Below, in pieces: positions 56,735-64,000 of a stretch of 64,000 bases of DNA (position 1 is its first letter; every line of letters begins with the position of its first letter). The notes beneath the pieces are model-generated. The model saw only the letters and a list, made by a program, of their open reading frames with translations, was not told where the DNA came from and did no database searches. The stretch spans positions 1-64,000 of the forward strand of contig NZ_CABPSL010000002.1 in the NCBI RefSeq assembly GCF_902459665.1, written 5' to 3'. The position numbers and the translations under genes are program-made. This DNA comes from Pandoraea cepalis (GTDB taxonomy: Bacteria; Pseudomonadota; Gammaproteobacteria; Burkholderiales; Burkholderiaceae).

Positions 56735-57487
56735 TTACGCTTGCGGACCGGCCGATTCCTGCGCGCGACGCAGACGCTCGCGGCTGTTGGTGAGGTGCGT
56801 GCGCATGGCCGCGCGCGCCGCTTCCGGATCGTGTCGCGCAATGGCGTTGTAGATGTCTTCGTGCTCGCGATTCACGCGATTGAGATACGACACCTGGTCG
56901 TCGTCGGCGAGCTCGGCGGAATTCACGCGCGTACGTGGAATGATCGTGTTGCCGAGCTGCTCGAGAATGTCGTGGAAATAGCGGTTGCCGGTAGCGTTGG
57001 CCACTTGCAGATGGAACGCGACGTCGGCCGTCACCGCATTGCCCGTGCGTTGGCGCACGTGCATCTCGAAGTCGTCCAGCGCCTGACGCATCAGCTTGAG
57101 CTGTGTGTCGGTACGGCGATTCGCCGCCAGCCCGGCCGCTTCCGTTTCCAGTGAAATTCGCAGCTCCAGAATCGCCATCACGTCGAGCATTGTGAGGATG
57201 CGGTTGGTGTCGACCTGCAATGAATTCTCGCGCGGCGCTTCGAGCACGAAGGTGCCGATGCCGTGGCGCGTTTCCACCAGTTGCGCGGCTTGCAGTCGCG
57301 AGATCGCTTCGCGGACCACGGTGCGGCTCACGCCCAGGCTTTCCATGATGGCCGACTCGGTCGGCAGCTTGTCGCCCGGGCGGAACGTCCCGCTGCGGAT
57401 CTGCTCGGACAAGGCGCTCACCACCTCTTCCGTGAGGCTGCGAGACTTGCGGCGAGGACGTGCGGGCAACGGGCTGGTCATGGACAT
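56735..57487 (-). CDS. GntR/FadR-family transcription regulator
   Basis: A 250-residue regulator. The winged helix (LTEEVVSALSEQIRSGTFRPGDKLP, ESAIMESLGVSRTVVREAISRLQAAQLVETRHGIGTFV) is followed by a FadR-type helical FCD domain (LELRISLETEAAGLAA, VAFHLQVANATGNRYFHDILEQL, NREHEDIYNAIARHD), whose D and H residues usually bind metal and an acid ligand. Neighbouring sugar-acid genes suggest a hexarate or related ligand. Two start codons six bases apart are possible. Confidence 0.92.
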   Translation of the reverse strand: MSMTSPLPARPRRKSRSLTEEVVSALSEQIRSGTFRPGDKLPTESAIMESLGVSRTVVREAISRLQAAQLVETRHGIGTFVLEAPRENSLQVDTNRILTMLDVMAILELRISLETEAAGLAANRRTDTQLKLMRQALDDFEMHVRQRTGNAVTADVAFHLQVANATGNRYFHDILEQLGNTIIPRTRVNSAELADDDQVSYLNRVNREHEDIYNAIARHDPEAARAAMRTHLTNSRERLRRAQESAGPQA

Positions 57488-57533
57488 GGCGTTGGTTGGA
57501 GTAATGGGTGACGACAGAACGCCCCCAGTTTAC

Positions 57534-57569
57534 CTTATCGTCGGTCGCATACATACGACAACCGATAAG
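57534..57569. promoter_or_regulatory. Palindromic site upstream of the GntR gene
   Basis: Outer arms CTTATCG/CGATAAG and inner GTCG/CGAC surround CATACATA. The TCGTATG string within it recurs in the operator-like site at 60322. A probable autoregulatory operator. The 57570-57718 gap is otherwise unremarkable. Confidence 0.45.
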
Positions 57570-57718
57570 AATCGACCGCCAACGCCACCCCCTAATCGGT
57601 ATCAGGCATTGGCGGCCGAAAGTACCACCTCGTGCGACTTCTCGCGACCACTCATGACTGCCTGGGCCGGCACGCGCACGGCGCCAGCCCGGACAGCTTT
57701 CCTACGGACGAACCCGCG

Positions 57719-58894
57719 TCAGAAATCGACGCGGATCCCCAGCATGCCGACCACCTGCGAACTCGTCGCCGACGGCGTGCTGTTCTGCGAGTCGCCAACC
57801 GCCGGGCCGGCATTGATGATGCTCGCCGCATTGGCCGAGAGCGACTTGCCGTTGGCGTGCTGCCAGGCTTCGAGCGCGTACAGCGAGGTGCGCTTCGAGA
57901 GCGAATACACTTGCGCAAGCGAGACCTGATGATAGGTGGCGGCATCGGTGATGCCGTTCGCCTTCGAGGCCGCCGTGTAGCTGTACGCCGCCGCCAGACG
58001 CCACTGCGGCGACACGACCCACGACGCATGCACGCCCGCGGTATTGAAGATGGCGGTGTCATGGAAGAGCGACGCCGCGCCCGGCTTGTACTGCACGTTG
58101 CTGTAAGTCGCGCCCAGCGTCACGCTGCCGATCGTGTAAATACCGGCCACGGCGATGTGTTGCAGCACATCGGCAGTGACATAGCCCTGGTTGAGGGAGG
58201 ACGTGCCCGGCGTGCCGGTCGACGCACCATTCCACGTCGCCCCGCTGCCGCCCACGTTGTTCAGGCGCAGGTAGCCGGCGGCCAGCGAGAGCGGGCCACC
58301 GTCGTAGCGCAGCGCGCCGGAGTAAGTGTTGCCCTTGCTGAACGCACCGGCCTGTCCGCCAAAGCCGTATTGCAGGCTGGCCGTCACGCCCCACATCACC
58401 GGCGACGTGTAGGTCACCGAGTTGTTGATGCGGATGGTGGTGTCGAGACCGTCGATATCGCCCGGGTGTGCGCCGGTCGCGCCCGTCACGTAGGTCGTCG
58501 GGCCGATGGTGCCGACCATCAGGTAGTACGGCGTGTACTGACGGCCGAGGGTAACCGTGCCGAGCCGATCGTTCTTCAGGCCGACGAAGGCTTGACGATT
58601 GAACATCGAACCGGACGCGCCGAGTGTGCCATTGTTGAGGTCGAACCCGTTTTCCAACTGAAACAAGGCCTTGGTGCCACCGCCCAGATCCTCGGTGCCG
58701 CGCAGGCCCCAGCGACTCCCCGCCAGATTGCCGCTGCGCAGATAGGTGTTCGACTTGCCGTTCTGGTTGCTGCTGTACGTCATGGCATCGTCGACGATGC
58801 CATACAGCGTTACGCTCGACTGCGCAAACGCCGGGACGGCGCCAGCGGCGAGCCCGGCCAATACAAGCCCGGCAAACAATTTCGAATGTCTCAC
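57719..58894 (-). CDS. Gram-negative porin (OmpC/OpcP type)
   Basis: A 391-residue outer-membrane protein. The signal peptide ends VPAFAQ, and the mature start SSVTLYGIVDDAMTYSSNQ is characteristic of beta-proteobacterial trimeric porins. Alternating strand pattern, internal GLRGTEDLGGGTKALFQLENGF and the C-terminal phenylalanine (GIRVDF) for BAM recognition are all present. The GTG start at 58892-58894 follows AAGGAG; an upstream ATG at 58954 is less likely. It lies 66 bases after the dehydratase gene in the same direction. Confidence 0.92.
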   Translation of the reverse strand: MRHSKLFAGLVLAGLAAGAVPAFAQSSVTLYGIVDDAMTYSSNQNGKSNTYLRSGNLAGSRWGLRGTEDLGGGTKALFQLENGFDLNNGTLGASGSMFNRQAFVGLKNDRLGTVTLGRQYTPYYLMVGTIGPTTYVTGATGAHPGDIDGLDTTIRINNSVTYTSPVMWGVTASLQYGFGGQAGAFSKGNTYSGALRYDGGPLSLAAGYLRLNNVGGSGATWNGASTGTPGTSSLNQGYVTADVLQHIAVAGIYTIGSVTLGATYSNVQYKPGAASLFHDTAIFNTAGVHASWVVSPQWRLAAAYSYTAASKANGITDAATYHQVSLAQVYSLSKRTSLYALEAWQHANGKSLSANAASIINAGPAVGDSQNSTPSATSSQVVGMLGIRVDF

Positions 58895-58960
58895 GACTTC
58901 TCCTTTTGTGGTGTGTTTTCTTGGACTTCGCTTGAAACGTTGTTGCATGCTCACGGGGGA

Positions 58961-60244
58961 CTAAAAGCGGGGGGCTCTGCCGCTCCAGTCGGGTTGGTAT
59001 TTGCGCATCTGGATGGCGTCGTTGCGAGTGCGCACGCCGCAACGCAGAAACTGCTCGTGCAACTTGGCCAACTGGTCCTGATCGATCTCGAGACCCAGCC
59101 CAGGGGCCCGCGTCACGGCGACTGCGCCATTGCGAATGGCGATCTTGCCGCCGCGCACGACTTCCTCATCCGGCGCTTGCCACGGGTAATGCGTATCGCA
59201 GGCGTACGACAGGCGCGGCACGCTGGCGGCCAGATGCGTCATGGCCATCAAGCTGATGCCGAGGTGGGAGTTGGAATGCATCGACAGTCCGAGATCGAAC
59301 GTCTCGCACATGCGCGCGAGCAGTTGGGTGTCGCGCAATCCGCCCCAGTAGTGATGGTCGGAAAGGATGATCTGCGCACCATTCAGTCGCACGTTCTCGC
59401 GGAACTGCCGCAGGTCGGTCACGACCATGTTCGTGGCGAGCGGCATGCCCGTGGCGCGATGCAGTTCCGCCATGCCTTCCAGCGTGGGCGTCGGATCTTC
59501 GTAGTACTCGAGATCGCCGGCGAGTTCGCGGCCCATTGCGATCGCAGTGGCGAGCGACCAGTTGCCATTCGGATCGATGCGCAACGGCTTGTCCGGAAAG
59601 GCGCGCTTGAGCGCCTTGATGCACTTCACCTCTTCCGACGGTTCGAGCACCCCGGCCTTGAGCTTGATGCTGCCGAAGCCGTGGGCGTCGATCATCGTGC
59701 GTGCCTGGGCAACGAGTTGTTCGGCGTTGAGCGTTTCCCCCCAAGGGTCGAGCGGATAACCGGTCGCCGGCATGTCGATGTGCTGCGCGTACTTGAAGAA
59801 CAGATACGCGCTGTAAGGCACCTCGGGGCGGACTGCGCCGCCGAGCAGTTCGACCAGCGGAATACCCAGATGACGCGCCTGCAGATCGAGGAAAGGCACC
59901 TCGAACGCGGCGTAGATCTTCTCGGCGTCCTTGCGCGGATCGGTGCCCGGCGCGAGTTCGTATTCCACGCGCTCACCGCGCACGCCCTGACGCACTACCG
60001 CCGCGACGCGCGCGCGCAAGCCGTTGGTGTCGAACGGATCCATGCCGATCAGGTGCGCTCGGGTGCTGTCAAGCAACGCCAGGACCGGCGCGTCGCCGTA
60101 CGTTTCGCCGAGGCCCACGTGACCGTTATCGGTCTCGATCTCGATGATCGAACGCAGCGCATACGGCTCGTGAATGCCGGCCGCGTTAAGCAACGGTGGG
60201 TCGCGAAAAGCGATGGGGGTGATCGTGATGCGGTGAATTTTCAC
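58961..60244 (-). CDS. Glucarate dehydratase-like enolase-superfamily enzyme
   Basis: A 427-residue enzyme of the mandelate-racemase/glucarate-dehydratase group. The N-terminal capping domain has HEPYALRSIIEIETDNGHVGLGETYGD. The barrel carries the KxK base (GSIKLKAG), metal ligands DPNGNW, YYEDP and the downstream acid in ILSDHHYWGG, and the catalytic histidine in LSMHSNSHLGIS. It should dehydrate a hexarate such as glucarate or galactarate. The GTG start at 60242-60244 has GGAGG upstream. Likely regulated through the palindrome at 60322. Confidence 0.9.
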   Translation of the reverse strand: MKIHRITITPIAFRDPPLLNAAGIHEPYALRSIIEIETDNGHVGLGETYGDAPVLALLDSTRAHLIGMDPFDTNGLRARVAAVVRQGVRGERVEYELAPGTDPRKDAEKIYAAFEVPFLDLQARHLGIPLVELLGGAVRPEVPYSAYLFFKYAQHIDMPATGYPLDPWGETLNAEQLVAQARTMIDAHGFGSIKLKAGVLEPSEEVKCIKALKRAFPDKPLRIDPNGNWSLATAIAMGRELAGDLEYYEDPTPTLEGMAELHRATGMPLATNMVVTDLRQFRENVRLNGAQIILSDHHYWGGLRDTQLLARMCETFDLGLSMHSNSHLGISLMAMTHLAASVPRLSYACDTHYPWQAPDEEVVRGGKIAIRNGAVAVTRAPGLGLEIDQDQLAKLHEQFLRCGVRTRNDAIQMRKYQPDWSGRAPRF

Positions 60245-60321
60245 AGCGACTCATCCTCCGGCTCCAGGAGGAGCAGGGCAAGGGACGGAAACGCAAATTG
60301 CGTTTTGTGGACTACTTTTAC

Positions 60322-60334
60322 GTCATCGTATGAC
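60322..60334. promoter_or_regulatory. Operator-like palindrome upstream of the dehydratase gene
   Basis: GTCAT-CGT-ATGAC, a 5+3+5 dyad of the type bound by FadR-subfamily GntR regulators. A similar dyad lies before the divergent transporter gene. Confidence 0.55.
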
Positions 60335-60508
60335 TGGCCGTAATTTAGGTGACGGATGGGACGTCTCTCTATCGGTGAAATCCCTGATGTGTATCGAAAT
60401 ATCCCACTAAAATCCCCGGAATTTCGACAAATAATCAATCGAATAGGAATCTCTTAGGGAAATCTCTGAGATGTTCTGACGTGTCTCCTGATTGCAAATT
60501 CACCTTTC

Positions 60509-60525
60509 AAGTCATATGATGACTT
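60509..60525. promoter_or_regulatory. Operator-like palindrome upstream of the ABC transporter genes
   Basis: AAGTCAT-ATG-ATGACTT, the same GTCAT-3-ATGAC core as at 60322 and 30 bases before the substrate-binding-protein start. It places both divergent operons under one probable GntR regulator. Confidence 0.55.
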
Positions 60526-60555
60526 ACGAGAAATTCAACACGAAGAGGAGACAGC

Positions 60556-61731
60556 ATGACCTTCAGCCGCAGAGGATTCTGGCAACGCACGCTTGGCGCA
60601 CTGGCATGTGCGACCGTATTGGGAAGCATCGCGAGTACCGCAACCGCTGCGCCGGTCGCGCTGAACATTGTCGACGTGGCGGGTAACCTCGCCCTCACGC
60701 AGAAGGGCTTCGAGGCCTTCCGCGACAAGTACCCGGATCTTGTTTCCAAGATCACGTTTACCAACGCGCCCGCTCCACAACTGCCCGGCAAGATCAAGGC
60801 CATGCAAGCGGCGGGGCGTTCCGACATCGACATCGTGCTCACCGGTACCGATGCGCTTGCCGCCGGTATTCAGCAAAACCTCTGGCAGCGTCTGCTGCCT
60901 GACGACAGCGCCAAGCTGCCGGGCGTACTCGACAAGTACTCGCCTAACGTGCGCGCGATGCAGGAACTCTCAAAGGGCTACGGTATTACCGTGACGTATA
61001 GCCCGGGAGGACCACTCATTGAATACAACCCGGCCAAGGTCAGTCATCCGCCGAAGACAGCCGCCGAGCTGCTCTCGTGGTGCAAGGCCAATCCGGGAAA
61101 GCTGATTTATGCACGTCCGGCCAACTCGGGCCCGGGCCGCGCATTCCTCATGGGGTTGCCGTATCTGCTGGGCGACAAGGACCCGCACGATCCGATCAAG
61201 GGCTGGGACAAGACGTGGGCGTTCCTGAAGGAACTCGACTCGTGCATTCCCTATTACCCGGGCGGCACGTCGGCGGTGATGAAGGAACTGGGTGAGGGCA
61301 GTCGCGACATGACCGTGACCATGACGGGTTGGGACATCAACCCGCGCGCCTTGGGCATCGTGCCGGCAAGCTTCAAGGTGCAGGCCTTCGACAAGTTCAC
61401 GTGGGTCAATGATGCGCATTACATCGTCGTGCCCAAGGGCGTTGCCAAAGAGAAGATGGAAGTCATTCTCAAGCTGATCAACTTCATGCTCGAGCCTGCG
61501 CAACAGGCGCTCGCCTACGACGACGGCTACTTCTACCCGGGCCCCGCCGTGAAGGATGTGCCGTTGTCCGCCGCGCCGGCGAAGAGCCAGGAAGTGATTG
61601 CGAAGTATGGCCGTGCGGAATACGCGAAGCTCATCGCCGACTTCCCGCATGCCGTGCCGCTCGATGCGACCGCAATGGTCGCCGCATTCCAGAAATGGGA
61701 TGCCGAGATCGGCGCGCGCAAATCGAAGTGA
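60556..61731 (+). CDS. ABC transporter periplasmic substrate-binding protein (family 1)
   Basis: A 391-residue secreted protein. The signal peptide (RRGFWQRTLGALACATVLGS, cleavage near ATAA) includes a twin arginine. The mature part has the two-lobed family 1 layout (ALNIVDVAGNLALTQKGFEAF, IDIVLTGTDALAAGI, YNPAKVSHPPKTAAELL, WVNDAHYIVVPKGV). It captures the solute for the following ATPase and permeases. GAGGAG precedes the ATG. Confidence 0.92.
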   Translation: MTFSRRGFWQRTLGALACATVLGSIASTATAAPVALNIVDVAGNLALTQKGFEAFRDKYPDLVSKITFTNAPAPQLPGKIKAMQAAGRSDIDIVLTGTDALAAGIQQNLWQRLLPDDSAKLPGVLDKYSPNVRAMQELSKGYGITVTYSPGGPLIEYNPAKVSHPPKTAAELLSWCKANPGKLIYARPANSGPGRAFLMGLPYLLGDKDPHDPIKGWDKTWAFLKELDSCIPYYPGGTSAVMKELGEGSRDMTVTMTGWDINPRALGIVPASFKVQAFDKFTWVNDAHYIVVPKGVAKEKMEVILKLINFMLEPAQQALAYDDGYFYPGPAVKDVPLSAAPAKSQEVIAKYGRAEYAKLIADFPHAVPLDATAMVAAFQKWDAEIGARKSK

Positions 61732-61752
61732 CCGGAGTGATCGGAGTCGTCC

Positions 61753-62835
61753 ATGAAGCACAACTTTCAACACCTGCGCCTCGACAACGTTGCGCGCGCT
61801 TTCACCAACGCGGAAGGTCAGTCCGTGGCCGCCTTGAACGGCCTGGACCTGACCATCGAGCGCGGCGAATTCATCGCGCTGCTGGGGCCGTCGGGATGCG
61901 GTAAATCCACCGCGCTCAACTGTATTGCCGGACTGACGCCGCTGACCGGCGGCGCCATCTGGCTGGACGACGAGCGTATTGACGTGCTGCCAAGCGAGAA
62001 GCGCGGCTTCGGCATGGTCTTTCAGAACTACGCGCTGTTTCCGCACATGAGCGTGCTCGATAACGTGGGCTTCGGCCTGCGCATGCGCGGCATGCCGCGT
62101 GCGGAGATCGAGAAGCGGGCCCGTGCGGCCTTGCAACTCGTGCAGCTCGTGGGGCACGAGCGCAAGCTGCCGGGCCAGCTCTCCGGCGGGCAGCAGCAGC
62201 GCGTGGCCATCGCTCGCGCCATCGTGATCGAGCCGCCCGTCGTGCTGATGGACGAGCCGCTCTCGAACCTCGATGCGAAGTTGCGCATCGAGATGCGCGC
62301 CGAGATTCGCCGCATTCACGGCGAACTCGACCGCGCCACGATCTACGTGACGCACGATCAGGACGAAGCGCTCTCGATGGCCGATCGCATCGTGGTGATG
62401 AAGGAAGGCGTCGTGCAGCAGATCGGTGTGCCGCGCGATGTTTATTGCCGTCCGCGCAATCTGCATGTGGCGCGCTTCATGGGCTATCGCAACGTGTTCG
62501 ACGTGTCGATCACGTCGGCGCAGGGCGATCGCGCCCGTGTGTCGAGCGGTGGTGCGTCGTTCGACGGCGTGCTCATGGAGTCGCCCGGCAGCGAGGGCAA
62601 GGTCAGCGTGGCGATTCGTCCCGACGATTTCGAGCGTGCACAGGCCGCCAATGACAACGCGTTCGATACGGTCGTGGAGACCGTCGAATACGGTGGCCGA
62701 GATTCGTTGTTGCGGGTGGCGTCGCCCTTTGGTCCGTTGTATGCGCGCCTGCCCGGCGACTATGCCGTGGGTGAGCGCGTGCCACTTTGCGTGCCGGTCG
62801 AGCGCACGCTCGTCTACGCCGGAGAGCGCGCATGA
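61753..62835 (+). CDS. ABC transporter ATP-binding protein (PotA/MalK-like)
   Basis: A 360-residue ATPase. Walker A is [11 protein letters not shown] (residue about 44), the Q-loop VFQNYALFP, signature LSGGQQQR, Walker [12 protein letters not shown] and the H-loop [10 protein letters not shown]. The C-terminal TOBE region ([14 protein letters not shown]) fits spermidine/sugar-type importers. It lies 21 bases after the binding-protein gene and overlaps the first permease gene by four. Confidence 0.95.
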   Translation: MKHNFQHLRLDNVARAFTNAEGQSVAALNGLDLTIERGEFIALLGPSGCGKSTALNCIAGLTPLTGGAIWLDDERIDVLPSEKRGFGMVFQNYALFPHMSVLDNVGFGLRMRGMPRAEIEKRARAALQLVQLVGHERKLPGQLSGGQQQRVAIARAIVIEPPVVLMDEPLSNLDAKLRIEMRAEIRRIHGELDRATIYVTHDQDEALSMADRIVVMKEGVVQQIGVPRDVYCRPRNLHVARFMGYRNVFDVSITSAQGDRARVSSGGASFDGVLMESPGSEGKVSVAIRPDDFERAQAANDNAFDTVVETVEYGGRDSLLRVASPFGPLYARLPGDYAVGERVPLCVPVERTLVYAGERA

Positions 62836-63716
62836 GTGCCGCCGCGTCCTCCCCGTCGCTCACGCCGGCCGCGCGCTTCGACGGCCGTGGCTGGCTCGTG
62901 GCCCCGGCGCTCGTGTGCCTGCTCGCGATGTTCGTGTACCCGTTCGCCTACGGCCTGTTCCTGTCCTTCCAGCCGATGGAGGGCGGCGTCTTCGCGAACT
63001 ACGTGAAGTTCTTCACCGACCCGACGCTGTGGCCGACGGTGCTCATCACGCTTAAGCTCGCCGTGCCGGCCACGTTGATCAACGTCGGCGCGTCGATTCC
63101 GGCGGCGTTCGCGCTGCGCAAGAGCACGCGTGCGTCGAAGTTCGTGACGATGCTGCTCGTTGTGCCCGTCACGCTCGGCACGGTGCTGATCGCCGACGGC
63201 ATGCTGACGTACTATGGACCGAACGGCTGGTTCCCGCAGGCATTGCATGCGCTGCATCTCTACAGCGACGAAGTCCGCCTGACGCACAACTATTGGGGCG
63301 TGTTGATCTCGCTGGTGATTTCCGGTTTCCCGTTCGCGTTCCTGCTGATTCTGTCGTACGTAACGGGTATCGATCCGACGCTCGCGCGTGCGGCCGGCAC
63401 GCTTGGCGCCGGGCCGTGGCAACAGTTCCGGCTGATCTATTTGCCGCTGCTGGTGCCGGGATTGACGATGGCGGCGTGCCTGTCGTTCGTGCAGGCGTTC
63501 TCGGTGTTCCCGTCGGCGGTGCTGCTCGGAGTGCCGGCCGGGGCCACACGCGTGGTGTCGATCGCAGCGTATGAAGCCGCGTTCGAGAGCTACGACTACT
63601 CGCTGGCGTCGTGCGTGGCGATCGTGATGGGCTTCGTGCAGTTGCTGATCGTGGCAGGGATGCTCGGCGCGCGCCGGGCCTTCTATAGCGGTCCGACCAC
63701 GGGAGGCAAGGGATGA
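62832..63716 (+). CDS. ABC transporter permease, first subunit
   Basis: A 294-residue membrane protein with six helices. The cytoplasmic EAA-type loop is seen near LARAAGTLGAGPWQQFRLIYLPLLVPGL. The start overlaps the ATPase stop (ATGA) and its own stop overlaps the next permease start. Confidence 0.93.
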   Translation: MSAAASSPSLTPAARFDGRGWLVAPALVCLLAMFVYPFAYGLFLSFQPMEGGVFANYVKFFTDPTLWPTVLITLKLAVPATLINVGASIPAAFALRKSTRASKFVTMLLVVPVTLGTVLIADGMLTYYGPNGWFPQALHALHLYSDEVRLTHNYWGVLISLVISGFPFAFLLILSYVTGIDPTLARAAGTLGAGPWQQFRLIYLPLLVPGLTMAACLSFVQAFSVFPSAVLLGVPAGATRVVSIAAYEAAFESYDYSLASCVAIVMGFVQLLIVAGMLGARRAFYSGPTTGGKG

Positions 63717-64000
63717 GCGCCACCAACAAGCATTTGGCCGGAACCCTGGCCGCGCAAAACGGAGATTTCATGACCACGCCTTCGCCCGTGAGTTCGCTGG
63801 CGGCTGCCCCCACGACCCGACGCAAGATGCGCCGTGAAGGACCGGGCTCGCGTCTGTGGCGTGTGCTGGTGTGGGGCGCGATGATCTTCTTCCTCGTGAA
63901 CGTGGGGTTGATGATCGCCACCGTCACGATGAACTCGCTGGCCACCCGCTGGTTTGGCACGCCGCTGCCGCAAGGCTTCACGCTGCATTGGTACGCACAG
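63713..64000 (+). CDS. ABC transporter permease, second subunit (3' end outside window)
   Basis: The frame is open from ATG 63713 to the window edge, 96 codons. A long polar N-terminus (MSATNKHLAGTLAAQ...) leads to a first helix (LVWGAMIFFLVNVGLMIATVTMNSL) and a periplasmic loop (WFGTPLPQGFTLHWYAQ). Alternative starts exist at internal ATGs (63770). It should pair with the first permease. Confidence 0.88.
   Translation, partial: MSATNKHLAGTLAAQNGDFMTTPSPVSSLAAAPTTRRKMRREGPGSRLWRVLVWGAMIFFLVNVGLMIATVTMNSLATRWFGTPLPQGFTLHWYAQ

Noticed and set aside
57632-60343. Open frame of about 900 codons on the plus strand across the porin and dehydratase genes
   Set aside because: It is antisense to two clear genes on the minus strand and has the Arg/His/Gly-rich composition of a GC-rich shadow frame; no domain is recognisable.

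Overview
The window is high-GC DNA from a member of the Burkholderiales, most likely Burkholderiaceae (a Pandoraea- or Burkholderia-like genome is my guess). The grounds are the trimeric porin type, the glucarate/ABC-transporter locus, and a tRNA-Gly/tRNA-Cys neighbourhood. The sequence does not fix the genus.

Positions 1-47861 are the distal part of an integrative and conjugative element (ICE) of the ICEclc / PAGI-2 / PFGI-1 type. Its right boundary is an 18-bp copy (47844-47861) of the 3' end of a tRNA-Gly gene. The tRNA-Gly itself and the element-end integrase must lie left of the window. Nearly all ICE genes are on the minus strand, so they are transcribed right to left: AlpA-ParA-HicA-like-ParB-DUF2857-STY4528 replication protein (46-41 kb); PFL_4669-DUF3158-SSB-TopB-cytosine methyltransferase (41-35 kb); about fifteen small ICE-specific genes with a SNF2-type helicase and a DNA adenine methyltransferase (34.6-20.8 kb); then the type IV secretion genes from PilL through TraD to the VirB4-type ATPase, a DsbA-like protein and RadC (20.7-5.4 kb). 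TraU, TraN, TraG and the relaxase, expected next, are not seen.

Positions 1-5.2 kb are an accessory block. It holds an IS3-family end, a truncated gene with a PIN-like C-terminus, a large protein combining an HExxH (Lit/U49-like) domain with a PD-(D/E)XK-like domain, a YhcG nuclease-domain protein and a P4-type tyrosine integrase. This is the best candidate for an undescribed defence system.

The least explained signals are non-coding. Five copies of a three-hairpin RNA with compensatory base changes sit in ICE leaders. About ten leaders share a second ACCCACC-hairpin-GGGG design. Three leaders that begin conjugation or replication blocks carry TTGTTTGC. Palindromes flank the SSB/TopB and replication genes, and dyads are embedded in the replication-protein gene. 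An outward-facing promoter sits near the ICE end.

From 47975 the sequence is chromosomal: tRNA-Cys; a small hydrolase/HD-domain cluster with a divergent GlxA-type AraC regulator; a decayed LysR gene; an MFS exporter; an M20 amidohydrolase with a TRIC-like membrane protein; and a sugar-acid locus (GntR regulator, porin, glucarate-dehydratase-like enzyme, ABC transporter) running off the right edge.
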